In this document: piece after piece, positions 34,997 through 43,900 of the stretch
Position numbering within the stretch: position 1 is the stretch's first letter
How the letters are laid out: each line of letters opens with the position of its first letter
Assembly: GCA_964386705.1 (NCBI GenBank)
Contig: CAYLTY010000038.1
Span: forward strand, 1 to 46,548
Direction: 5' to 3'
From: AM-0621 sp964386705
GTDB taxonomy: Bacteria > Planctomycetota > Planctomycetia > Planctomycetales > Planctomycetaceae
DNA length: 46,548 nucleotides
Position numbers and translations under genes: made by a program
Notes under the pieces: generated by a model
The model's input: the letters and a program-made list of their open reading frames with translations, nothing else
Database searches by the model: none
Told to the model about the DNA's origin: nothing

Positions 34997-36169
34997 CTAC
35001 TTCTTCACCGGCAAAAACTTCACGCACACCGGCGAAGGCACATTGATCGAATGCCCCGTCGGATCCAGTGCTCCCGTTTCGGCGTTGATCTTGAAGACCA
35101 CGATGTTGTCCGTCGACTGATTAGCCGCCAGCAGGTACTTGCCGGTGGGGTCGATGCCGAAGTTGCGTGGCGTCTTGCCTTGAGTGGGTTCATTCTCAAC
35201 TCGAGTCAATTTGCCAGTCTGCTGGTCAATCGCGTACACGGCAATGCTGTCATGGCCGCGGTTCGATCCGTACAAGAACTTGCCTGAGGGATGGACCTGC
35301 ACTTCGGCGGTGCTGCCTTGCTTCATCACGCCGTCCGGCAGTGTGGAGATCGTCTGGATCTCGGTCAGCTTGCCCGCGGCTTCGTCATAGTTGAAGGCCG
35401 TCACGGTCAGAGACATCTCATTGATCACGTAGGCATACTTGCCGCTCGGATGAAACGCGAAGTGGCGAGGCCCGGAACCGCCCGACACGGCTGTGAATGC
35501 CGGATCGTTCGCAGCTAGCTTTCCGTGCGCTGCATCCAGTTTGTAAACCAGCAACTTGTCGAGCCCCAGATCCGCCGCAACCGCGAACTTGTTGTTGCGA
35601 TCGACGTTGATCGAATGCCCGTGCGGGCTGGTTTGACGTCCCTTGTCGACACTCGAACCCTCGTGCTGAATGAACGACGTCGCTGCGCTGAGCTTGCCAT
35701 CCTCGCCAATCGGCAGGCAGCAGACGCTTCCGCCCCCATAGTTCGCAGCCAGCACACATTTGCCCGAACGATCCACAACCACATGACATGGCCCCGCCCC
35801 GACGGAAGACTCCGAGTTCAACGCCGTCAACTCACCGTTCTGCGGATTGATCGAGAAGGCGGCAATGCCGCCAGCGGGCTTGCCGTTGAAGTCGCTGATC
35901 TCGGCCACCGAGTACAAAAACTTCTCATTGGGATGAATCGCGAGGAATGACGGATTCTTGACACCCTTCGTCACGCCTTTGGCTTCGAGCTTTCCGGACG
36001 CGAGATCCAGTTCTAACTGGTAGATGCCCTCGCTCTTCGGACCGGTGTACGTCCCGATGTAAACCCGCAGGGTCTTGATGCTGTCCTCGGCCAGAGCCGA
36101 TGGAATCCCCGAAAACGCAGTCGCCATCGCGACCGCCAACGTCCCGACGTGACGAGCCCAAGTTGCCAT
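34997..36169 (-). CDS. Exported lactonase-family (6-phosphogluconolactonase-like) beta-propeller
   Basis: 390 aa. A signal peptide (TLAVAMATAFSGIPSALA) is followed by the lactonase propeller: VYIGTYTGPKSEGIYQLELDLASGKLEA, GPCHVVVDRSGKCVLAANYGGGS, SPHGHSINVDRNNKFAVAADLGLDKLLVY, SGPRHFAFHPSGKYAYVINEM and TPRNFGIDPTGKYLLAANQSTDNIVVF. These repeated xxFHPSGKYAYxxN blades define the Pgl/YbhE family, whose cytoplasmic members hydrolyse 6-phosphogluconolactone. The export signal makes another sugar-lactone or structural role more likely here. The ATG at 36169 has GAGGT 8 bases upstream. The frame extends further upstream without signal or family likeness. It is divergent from the EEP-family gene. 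Confidence 0.92.
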   Translation of the reverse strand: MATWARHVGTLAVAMATAFSGIPSALAEDSIKTLRVYIGTYTGPKSEGIYQLELDLASGKLEAKGVTKGVKNPSFLAIHPNEKFLYSVAEISDFNGKPAGGIAAFSINPQNGELTALNSESSVGAGPCHVVVDRSGKCVLAANYGGGSVCCLPIGEDGKLSAATSFIQHEGSSVDKGRQTSPHGHSINVDRNNKFAVAADLGLDKLLVYKLDAAHGKLAANDPAFTAVSGGSGPRHFAFHPSGKYAYVINEMSLTVTAFNYDEAAGKLTEIQTISTLPDGVMKQGSTAEVQVHPSGKFLYGSNRGHDSIAVYAIDQQTGKLTRVENEPTQGKTPRNFGIDPTGKYLLAANQSTDNIVVFKINAETGALDPTGHSINVPSPVCVKFLPVKK

Positions 36170-36316
36170 GCTGGTTACCTCATCTGGTGTGATGTTCGAC
36201 AAGTAGTGCCAATCGAGATTCTCAATCGCTGGCATGCTAGGCTGCGCCCGGTGAATCGAAAACCGACACGAGTTCCGAGTTGAACGAACCGAATGCAAGC
36301 ACAGCACGGTGAGAAC

Positions 36317-37291
36317 ATGAAGACTCATCGTCCTCTGAAGAAGTGGGCGCGGCGCATACTCGTCTTGTGTCTTGCCGTGCTCTTGCTGCCTTATGTGTAT
36401 AGTCGGGTCGTCAGCCCTTGGTCTCGCGTGGCCATCTACTCTCCGGCGGAAGTCGAGAACCGAGCCGCACCAGCAACGCGGTCGCTGCGAGTGGCGAGCT
36501 ACAACATTGCCCACGGCCGAGGCGTCGCCGAATCCAACTGGGATGGCGGTTCGGCTGAGGAGCGTTCGCGACGTCTGGAGCAGATTGCCGAACTTCTGCG
36601 CGAGATCGATGCCGATGTCGTCGTCCTGAACGAAGTCGATTTTGAATCGAGCTGGAGCTACTCCGTCAATCAGGCTGAGGCCCTTGCCAAACTGGCGGGC
36701 TATCCTTTTCGCGCTGAAGAACGCAATCTCGATTTCCGAATCCTGGGATGGACCTGGCGATTCGGAAATGCGGTCCTGTCCAAGCACCCCATAACCGATG
36801 CCGAAGTCGTCGACTTACCTGCAGAGTATTGGTGGGAGACGGTTCTCGCAGGCAAAAAGCGTGGTATCAATTGTAATATCAGTATCAACGGGAAGCAGGT
36901 CCGCGTCATCGGCGTGCATCTCTCGCACCGCCTGGAAGATGTACGCGTAAACTCCGCGAAAATGCTCTTAAAGTTAGCCGAGGACAAGACGCGGCCAATG
37001 ATTATCGCCGGTGACCTGAATTCCAGCCCAGCCGGATTTCCAGAGTCTGCCAAGGACGCGAACGGAGATAACGCGATCGAGACTCTGGACGCCTCACGTC
37101 TCTTCCAACGCTGGCCGGTGCTGTTTCCATCCGACGAGCATGACTGCACTTTCCACTCAACAGATCCGACCATCGTCATTGATTGGATTTTCATTCCTCG
37201 CAATTGGAGTTTCTCCAGCTACTCCGTGGATTCAGGAACGCTGTCCGACCACCGCCTGATCTATGCGGACATCAGTCGGCGTTCCGATTAA
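36317..37291 (+). CDS. Membrane-anchored endonuclease/exonuclease/phosphatase-family protein
   Basis: 324 aa. An N-terminal hydrophobic segment (ILVLCLAVLLLPYVYS) after a Lys/Arg-rich start suggests a membrane anchor with the enzyme outside the cytoplasm. The EEP fold is clear: VASYNIAHGRG, ADVVVLNEVDF (metal Glu), VIGVHLSH, MIIAGDLNSSP (catalytic Asp and Asn), VIDWIFIP and LSDHRLIYADI (catalytic Asp-His). The family includes DNase I, AP endonucleases, sphingomyelinases and inositol phosphatases, and the substrate cannot be decided from motifs. GGTGAGAAC precedes the ATG at 36317. The gene is divergent from the lactonase (147-base gap) and 32 bases upstream of a small membrane-protein gene, so these two are probably co-transcribed. 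Confidence 0.9.
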   Translation: MKTHRPLKKWARRILVLCLAVLLLPYVYSRVVSPWSRVAIYSPAEVENRAAPATRSLRVASYNIAHGRGVAESNWDGGSAEERSRRLEQIAELLREIDADVVVLNEVDFESSWSYSVNQAEALAKLAGYPFRAEERNLDFRILGWTWRFGNAVLSKHPITDAEVVDLPAEYWWETVLAGKKRGINCNISINGKQVRVIGVHLSHRLEDVRVNSAKMLLKLAEDKTRPMIIAGDLNSSPAGFPESAKDANGDNAIETLDASRLFQRWPVLFPSDEHDCTFHSTDPTIVIDWIFIPRNWSFSSYSVDSGTLSDHRLIYADISRRSD

Positions 37292-37323
37292 GCTCGCCAA
37301 TATACTCTCCAGCGATCATCAGC

Positions 37324-37710
37324 ATGCGACATCTAGGCCCACTCTTCGCAGCGGCAGCACCGGTGCTTATTATCAGCACGGCGATGGGTATTGCGATAGC
37401 AAACGTAACGGGTGCCACCTGGATGGGATTCGTGTTGCTCGGGCTGGGTGTGTTGCTTATCGCACTGGGGCTGAGGTGGCACCTGAGGCTCGCGCCTCAA
37501 CAGCAGGCCCGAGTCTATCGATGGTTGTGCGTGCAATGGTTTGTTGAACTCGGTTTCTGGCTCGGCGGAATGCCCGGGGCCCTGTGTGGAGGATGGCTGA
37601 TTGGCGAACCCGGAGAGCTTGTTGGCTGGATACTGACCGGTTCCGTCGCCAGCGTCTTCAGCGGCTTCTTAGGCTGGGAGTGGTCAGCTCGGCACGCTTC
37701 GATTGAGTAA
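37324..37710 (+). CDS. Small membrane protein of unknown function
   Basis: 128 aa with about three to four hydrophobic segments (LGPLFAAAAPVLIISTAMGIAIA, MGFVLLGLGVLLIALGL, a Trp/Gly-rich segment near VELGFWLGGMPGALCGGWLIG, and ILTGSVASVFSGFLG). No family motif is recognised. Its start is 33 bases after the EEP stop, and a longer frame upstream overlaps that gene in another phase, so the ATG at 37324 is used. No strong Shine-Dalgarno sequence is present. The start and the function are uncertain. It is followed by the palindrome-rich gap before the PSD1 cluster. Confidence 0.6.
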   Translation: MRHLGPLFAAAAPVLIISTAMGIAIANVTGATWMGFVLLGLGVLLIALGLRWHLRLAPQQQARVYRWLCVQWFVELGFWLGGMPGALCGGWLIGEPGELVGWILTGSVASVFSGFLGWEWSARHASIE

Positions 37711-37721
37711 CTTGCACCCGA

Positions 37722-37836
37722 TGTGGCCGGTCTCCGGCCGAGCCACAAAGTGTGACCGCAGGTCTCCCTAAGAAGATCTCGCGTGGATCTGGAGACGTTC
37801 GGTCAGCGGTTGTGGCTCGGTCGGAGTCCGGCCACA
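37722..37836. repeat. Large imperfect inverted repeat, family C
   Basis: Arms of about 48 bases (37722-37769 and 37788-37836) are roughly 85% complementary, with an inner gap of 18 bases. The best-conserved part of each arm is a 26-base unit: tgtggccgg..ccgagccaca on the left and its near reverse complement, with two differences, on the right. It lies in the 446-base gap (37711-38156) before the PSD1-family gene and just after the small membrane-protein gene. There is no T-run. Confidence 0.8.
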
Positions 37837-37908
37837 ACGAACGGCTCCACGCAACCGACCAAGCTGGCGCAACCCGGGGGTCTCGGTCGGGCTGGCGGGA
37901 AGCGCGTC

Positions 37909-37936
37909 TTGACAATCAAGTGGTCACTGATATGTT
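37909..37936 (+). promoter_or_regulatory. Possible sigma-70-type promoter of the PSD1/PPC/cytochrome cluster
   Basis: TTGACA (37909-37914) and TATGTT (37931-37936) are separated by 16 bases. They lie 220 bases upstream of the first gene of the cluster and downstream of the family C palindrome. It was found by eye; the long leader and the lack of other support keep confidence low. Confidence 0.3.
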
Positions 37937-38156
37937 GCCAACGGGTCTCCGCACCCCCTAACCTCAGTTCGCCTTCCATTAAGTCCTCACGTTCCCGCCT
38001 CTCCTCCGAATTCACGCGTCAGACACTGATTGACGCCTTGCCTGCTTAAGTTGTCAGCTATCGTTGAAATCAGAACGGTCGTTGCTCGCCGCAATTATTG
38101 ATTGCTTCTAGCTTTGCCGTGATCCGAAACATCCTTCCTCTTTGGGAGTTACCCAG

Positions 38157-40661
38157 ATGAAGCGCATGGAATCGCTATGGTCGCTATCGCTCGCAGGCTT
38201 GGTCTGCGGGTTCTTGTCCCTCAACGCCGCGGCAGAGCCGGCCAAACCCAAGGGACTGGGCGATCCAGGCGTCCTGAATGCGCTGAAGATTGAACCCGAG
38301 TTCGCGGGCGGGAAGGTCACCATTCGTGGCCGCGACGCTCGTCAGCAATTGGTTGTTACGGGGGTCTACTCCTCTGGACAACTTCGAGACCAAACTCCGC
38401 TGGCGAAGTATTCGGTACAGCCGGAAGGTGTCGTCGAAGTCGCTAAGGACGGCATGATCACGCCGATCAAGGATGGTGACTGCACCGTCAAGGCGGTGGT
38501 CGGCGACAAAGAGATTGTGATCCCCGTCCATGTGGAAGGAGTCGCCACGCCGCACCCGATCAACTTCACCAACCAGATTGTGCCGATCTTCACGAAGCTC
38601 GGCTGCAACGGTGGTGGCTGCCACGGCAAGGCGTCCGGCCAGAACGGTTTCAAGCTCTCGCTGCTCGGCTTCGTGCCTGAGGAAGACTACGAATACCTCG
38701 TCCGGGAAACTCGCGGTCGCCGCCTGTTCCCATCAGCTCCGGCGGACAGCCTGCTGCTGATGAAAGCCGTCGGCAAGTCGCCCCACGGTGGCGGCAAGCG
38801 TATGGAAGTCGGCAGCTACGAATACCGCATGATCGCCCAGTGGATCAGCCAGGGCATGCCTTACGGTTCTGATTCCGACCCGGCGGTGGTGGGCATTGAA
38901 TGTCTGCCGAAGCAGCGTCTGATGGACCGTGGCACGAATCAGCAGATCACGGTGATGGCGAAGTACAGCGACGGTTCGACGGAAGACGTCACCCGCATGG
39001 CTCTGTACGAAGCCAACGACACCGAAATGGCCGAGTCCACCACCAGCGGTATGGTGAAGACACTCGATCTGTCTGGCGAAGTGGCGATCATGGCCCGCTA
39101 TCAAGGTCAGGTTTCGACCTTCCGCGCCACGATTCCGCTGGGTGCCGATACTTCCAAGACGCCAGCTCCGTCGAACTTCATCGACCAGGCCGTCTTCAGC
39201 AAGCTGCATCTGCTCGGCATTCCGCCGTCAGAGCTTGCTGACGATGCGACATACCTGCGTCGCGTCCACATCGACATCACCGGCACGATTCCGACCGAAC
39301 AGCAGGTCCGCGACTTCATCGCTGATGCTTCCGCCGACAAGCGCGAAAAGCTGGTCGACCGGCTGCTGGATTCCGAACCTTACGCGGACTACTTCGCGAA
39401 CAAGTGGAACCTCGTCCTGCGAAACAAGAAGCGCCAGCCTGACGACACCGTCGGCACTTACACCTTCTACCGCTGGATCTGGGATAACCTCAACGAGAAC
39501 AAGCCGTATGACCAGATCGTTCGCGAAGTCGTGACGGCGGCCGGTGAGCAGAGCATCAATCCGGCGGTGGTCTGGTACCGCGAAGTCAACGAAATCAACG
39601 AGCAGGTGGAAGACACCGCTCAGTTGTTCCTTGGGCTGCGAATTCAGTGTGCCCGCTGCCACCACCATCCGTTCGAGAAGTGGAGCCAGGACGACTACTA
39701 CGGCTTCGCAGCGTTCTTCAGCACGGTGGGGCAGAAGACCATTCCCGGTGCTCAGCCTCAGCAGCGTGACCGCCGCATCTTTCACAACGAGATGGTGGCT
39801 CAATCGCTGAATCCCAAGACCAAGCAGAACAAGAAGCCGGCCGGTCTCGGCAGTGCTGCTCTAGAGATTCCCGCTGACCGCGATCCTCGCGTGCAGCTCG
39901 CCGACTGGCTGTCGCGTCCGGACAATCCGTTCTTCGCCAAGGCCGTCGTGAACCGTTACTGGAAGCACTTCTTCGATCGTGGCATTGTCGAACCTGAAGA
40001 CGACATGCGTGAAACGAACCCACCGTCGAACCCCGAGCTGCTGAACGCTCTGTCGCAGAACTTCGTCAGCAACGGCTTCAACCTGAAGTGGCTCGTGCGA
40101 ACCATCTGCACGTCGAGGACCTATCAGCTCAGCGCCTTGCCGAACGATTACAACCTCAAGGACAAGCAGAACTTCTCCCGCTACTACCCGAAGCGTCTGA
40201 CGGCTGAAGTGCTGTACGACGCCTTCCATCAGGTGACCGCAACGGGTGAAGGCTTCAACGGCCAGCCCGCTGGTACCAAGGCTGTGCAACTGCCGGATCC
40301 GTCCGTCGGCCCGTACTTCCTGAAGGTCTTCGGACAGCCTCAGGGTGACACAGCGTGCGAATGCGAACGCTCGCAGGAAGCCAACCTGGCTCAGAGCCTG
40401 CATCTGCTCAACAGCGCCGAAGTCCAGAACAAGATTTCGAACGGTGCTGGCCGAGCTGCCTTGTTGTCCAACGACAAAGAGAAGACTCCGGAAGCCAAGA
40501 TTCGTGAACTCTATCGCTGGGTCTATGCCCGCGAACCCAATGCGGACGAGTTGAAGGTTGCAACCACTCACCTCGCCAAGCACGAACAGAATCCCAAGAC
40601 CGCCTACGAAGACATTGTGTGGGCGCTCATCAATACCAAGGAGTTCCTGTTTAACCACTAG
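38157..40661 (+). CDS. DUF1549/DUF1553 (PSCyt2/PSD1) protein with Ig-like domain and two haem-type CxnCH motifs
   Basis: 834 aa with a signal peptide (LWSLSLAGLVCGFLSLNAAAEP). Region of about 40-130 is a BIG2-like Ig domain. Next comes VPIFTKLGCNGGGCHGKASGQNGFKLSLLGF (Cys-150, Cys-155, His-156, a CX4CH motif). A second Ig-like stretch lies near 250-330. The DUF1549/PSCyt2 block follows (FIDQAVFSKLHLLGIPPSE ... YLRRVHIDITGTIPTEQQVRDF) with CARCHHHPFEKWSQDDYYG (CxxCH), and then DUF1553/PSD1 (ADWLSRPDNPFFAKAVVNRYWKHFFDRGIV, SNPELLNALSQNF). These families were described from planctomycete genomes and are thought to be extracytoplasmic c-type-cytochrome-like proteins; the function is unknown. GGGAG lies 8 bases before the ATG at 38157. 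It heads the three-gene cluster. Confidence 0.95.
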   Translation: MKRMESLWSLSLAGLVCGFLSLNAAAEPAKPKGLGDPGVLNALKIEPEFAGGKVTIRGRDARQQLVVTGVYSSGQLRDQTPLAKYSVQPEGVVEVAKDGMITPIKDGDCTVKAVVGDKEIVIPVHVEGVATPHPINFTNQIVPIFTKLGCNGGGCHGKASGQNGFKLSLLGFVPEEDYEYLVRETRGRRLFPSAPADSLLLMKAVGKSPHGGGKRMEVGSYEYRMIAQWISQGMPYGSDSDPAVVGIECLPKQRLMDRGTNQQITVMAKYSDGSTEDVTRMALYEANDTEMAESTTSGMVKTLDLSGEVAIMARYQGQVSTFRATIPLGADTSKTPAPSNFIDQAVFSKLHLLGIPPSELADDATYLRRVHIDITGTIPTEQQVRDFIADASADKREKLVDRLLDSEPYADYFANKWNLVLRNKKRQPDDTVGTYTFYRWIWDNLNENKPYDQIVREVVTAAGEQSINPAVVWYREVNEINEQVEDTAQLFLGLRIQCARCHHHPFEKWSQDDYYGFAAFFSTVGQKTIPGAQPQQRDRRIFHNEMVAQSLNPKTKQNKKPAGLGSAALEIPADRDPRVQLADWLSRPDNPFFAKAVVNRYWKHFFDRGIVEPEDDMRETNPPSNPELLNALSQNFVSNGFNLKWLVRTICTSRTYQLSALPNDYNLKDKQNFSRYYPKRLTAEVLYDAFHQVTATGEGFNGQPAGTKAVQLPDPSVGPYFLKVFGQPQGDTACECERSQEANLAQSLHLLNSAEVQNKISNGAGRAALLSNDKEKTPEAKIRELYRWVYAREPNADELKVATTHLAKHEQNPKTAYEDIVWALINTKEFLFNH

Positions 40662-40664
40662 TAG

Positions 40665-40823
40665 AGCACGCTGCCTGGAATGAGAAGTAGGCCGGACAAT
40701 CCTGTCCGGCAGTCGGACAGGATTGTCCGACCTACAAAATCTGCAGGCGCCGCTCAACTCACTTTTCAATCGTCCTCTGTTGCGGAGCAAGAGAGGACAC
40801 TGCCTGCGCAGCACGCTGCCTGG
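40665..40823. repeat. 14-base direct repeats flanking the family B palindrome region
   Basis: The same 14 bases, agcacgctgcctgg, occur at 40665-40678 and 40810-40823. They bracket the palindrome at 40687-40735 and about 130 bases in all. They lie in the 332-base gap (40662-40993) between the PSD1 and PPC genes. An 8-bp complementary pair (tgaaacgc at 40853 and gcgtttca at 40898) occurs further right. No gene is seen in this gap. Confidence 0.6.
40687..40735. repeat. Intergenic palindrome, family B
   Basis: Two 22-base arms (40687-40708 and 40714-40735) with a single mismatch enclose a 5-base loop. The arm core is cggacaatcctgtccg. It starts 25 bases after the PSD1 stop. There is no T-run, but it could still slow or process the transcript between the first and second genes of the cluster. 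One arm is repeated at 34952-34975. Confidence 0.88.
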
Positions 40824-40993
40824 CTTACATTGCGTCACTGATCAGCCATGGATGAAACGCTGATGAAACACGCGAGCGAGAGACCGTCTCAATCTCGGCG
40901 TTTCACCTCAGTTTCCTGCATGGCTGATTGCTTTTGCCTGCCTCACCATCTCTGCTTGCCTGCCTGTCGCGTGCCCTCCTCGGGAGTTTCTCT

Positions 40994-43900
40994 ATGCCTC
41001 GATTCTCGCTTGGCCATTGGGCCGTTCGATTGTTCATTGGCGCTGTCGCCGCGAGTTCCCTGACTGCCACCGCCTCGGCCCAACTGCCTCAGACTCGCTT
41101 GCAGTCGATCTTCCCGGCAGGTGGCAAAGCGGGCGAAGCCGTTGAGATCACTCTGACCGGCGGCACGGATCTGGACGAACTGGACGGCATGCTCTTCAGC
41201 CATCCGGGCATCCAGGCGAAGAAGAAAGACGGCGCGACTAACGTCTTCACAGTGACCGTCGCGGGCGACGTCCCGACGGGGCCTTATGAAGCCCGCGTGC
41301 ATGGACTCTACGGCACCAGCAACCCGCGTATCTTCTCCATTGGACAACTGCCCGAAGTTAAGGAAGTCGAACCCAACGCCACCAAAGAGACGGCCACGCC
41401 GATCCAGATCGGCTCGGTCGTTAACGGTCAGTCCGCCGGTGGCGCGGATATCGACCTCTACAAACTGACGGGCAAAGCCGGTCAGCGCGTGCTAATTGAA
41501 TGCGAAGCTTTGGCGATCGATTCCAAGTTCCAGGGCGAACTGCGAATCACCAACGCAGCAGGCAAACTGCTGGGTCGCGCTTCCTCGCTGGCCAAGAAGG
41601 TCGACCCGATTCTGGACGTCACCTTTCCGGCGGATGGCGAGTACATCCTGCGAGTTGTCGACGCCGTCTACGGCAACGGAGCGGACTACAGCTACCGCCT
41701 GAAGGTGCATGCCGGCCCGCATGTGGACTACGTCGTCCCACCAGTTGGCGTGCCGGGATCGACCGCGAACTACACGCTCTTTGGCCGCAATTTGCCTGGC
41801 GGACAGCCTTCCAATGTGGTCATCGATGGTCACAAGCTCGACCAGCTAACCGTGCAGATCGCGCTGCCGAACACGCCCGACAAGCTGGACTTCAGCTCGT
41901 CGCGCCAGGACCGCCAGGTCAGCACGGACGGCGCGAGCTACGTCTTCCGCGGTCCGACCGGAGCCGCGAATCCGATCTCAATCGGTTTCGCTCCGAAGCC
42001 AGTTGTCGCTGAGACTGAACCCAACAACGAACAGAAGGCACCGCAGAAGATTCAGGTGCCGACCGAAATCGTCGGCGCGTTCCAGCAGAAGAGCGACATT
42101 GATGTCTTCGAGTTCGAAGCCAAGGCTCAGCAGGTGCTGTGGTTTGAAGTCTTCGGCGAACGACTGGGTAGTCTCGCGGATCCGTTCCTGGCGATCGACA
42201 AGGTCAACAAAAACGAGAAGGGCGAAGAGACCCTGCAGCGGCTGGCTTCTCAGGACGACTCCGTCGTGAATGCCGTCGACGCGAAGCTGTTTGACACTAA
42301 CAGCGACGACGTCGCTTATCGTTTCGTCGCCCCGGCGGATGGAACCTATCGAGTCTCCCTGCGAGACCGTTACTTCGAAGCCCGCGGCGCGGCGAACCTG
42401 CAGTATCACCTTGCCATTCGTGATGAGAACCCCGAGTTCCGTCTGGTGGCTGTTCCGTTCCAACCAGCGGCAGCGGGTAGTCAGGCAGCGGCTGGCTATC
42501 AGATGTGGGACTTGGGACTGCGTCGCGGCGAGAATCTTTCCGTCACGGTTGCAGCTCTGCGTCAGCACGGCTTCGCCGGAGTGATCGACGTTGCAGCCGA
42601 CGGTTTGCCCGCCGGAGTCACCGTCAAGGGAGCCAGCATTGGCCCCGGCCAAAACGCAGCCACGCTGATCTTCTCCGCCGCCGAAGACGCCAAACCCATC
42701 ACACAACCCATTCGCATTGTGGGTACGGCTCGCATCGATTCTGCCGTTGCGGTGAAAGCAGTAACCGACGCCGATGCGGCACTCGTTGCGGCTGTCGCTC
42801 AAGTGCCGAAGCTCGACATGGCCCTGCAGAAGACGGTTGATCCGTTGAAGCAGGCGGAAGCGGCCCGCAAGCAGGCCGAAGACAAGTTCAACGCCGACGC
42901 TGCGGCAGCAAAAACGGCGGAAGACGCCAAGGTCGCCGTTGATAAGAAGGTCACGGACGCGGACGCTCTCGTCAAAGCCAGCACGGAAGAAAAGACGAAG
43001 GCTCAGCAGGCGCTGGATCAGAAGAAAGACGATCAGGCTCTGAAGGACGCTCTGGCCGCTGCTGACAAGAAGCTCGCCGACGCGAATCAGGCGCTGGCCA
43101 CCGCCAAGAACGAACAGCAGCAAGCCACCAACAACTTCAACAACTTGACCAACGTGGCCAAGCAGTCTGATGCGGTCAAAGTGAAGGCCGTGCAGACTCA
43201 CGAGCAAGCCGTCGCCGCCAACAAGAAAGCAACAGACGACAAGCAGGCAGGAGACGCCGCAGTCGCCAAGGCGCAGCAGACACTTGCCGCCGCCAAGCAG
43301 GCGCGCGATGCCGCCGCTCGCAACGTCGCTCACGAAGCACGATCGGGTACGATCGTGTTTAACGGCGCCGCTCAGAACTCAGCTCATGCTCGGCTCGCTC
43401 AGAATTTCATGCTGTCGGTGATGGACGAAGCCGCCCCGATTCAGCTCACGACTGAAGTCTTCCGCGAAGTCGCCAATCACGGTCGCCAGATCATTGTGCC
43501 GGTGAAGCTCGCCAAGCGCAACGGTTTCGACAATCAGGTGACGCTGGCCTTCCAGGGCATGCCGCAGAATCTGCAAGTCACCAATGTGAACATTGAGAAA
43601 GGCAAAGACTCCGCTTTGCTGCGAGTCTTCGTACCCAACAACGTCGCTGAAGGCACTTACACGATGTACGTGCAGGCGACGGCTCAAGTGCCGTACGCCA
43701 AGAACCCGGTGCGATTGAATCGCGCCAAGGCCGAAGTCGAAGCCGCCACCGCCGGTGTTACGACGGCGATGGAAGCCGCCAAGAAAGCGGCCGCCGATGC
43801 CGACGCCGCGACCAAGGCAGTGGCTGCGATGACGGAGGTGATGAAGAAGGCTCAAGCCGATCTGGAAGCCGCGAAGAAGAAGCTGCAAGAGTCTCAGGCT

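Noticed and set aside
41978..43333. 451-codon open frame on the minus strand, Gly/Leu/Arg-rich
   Set aside because: It is the complement of the Ala/Lys-rich coiled-coil coding region; low-complexity GC-rich coding sequence makes long antisense frames by chance.
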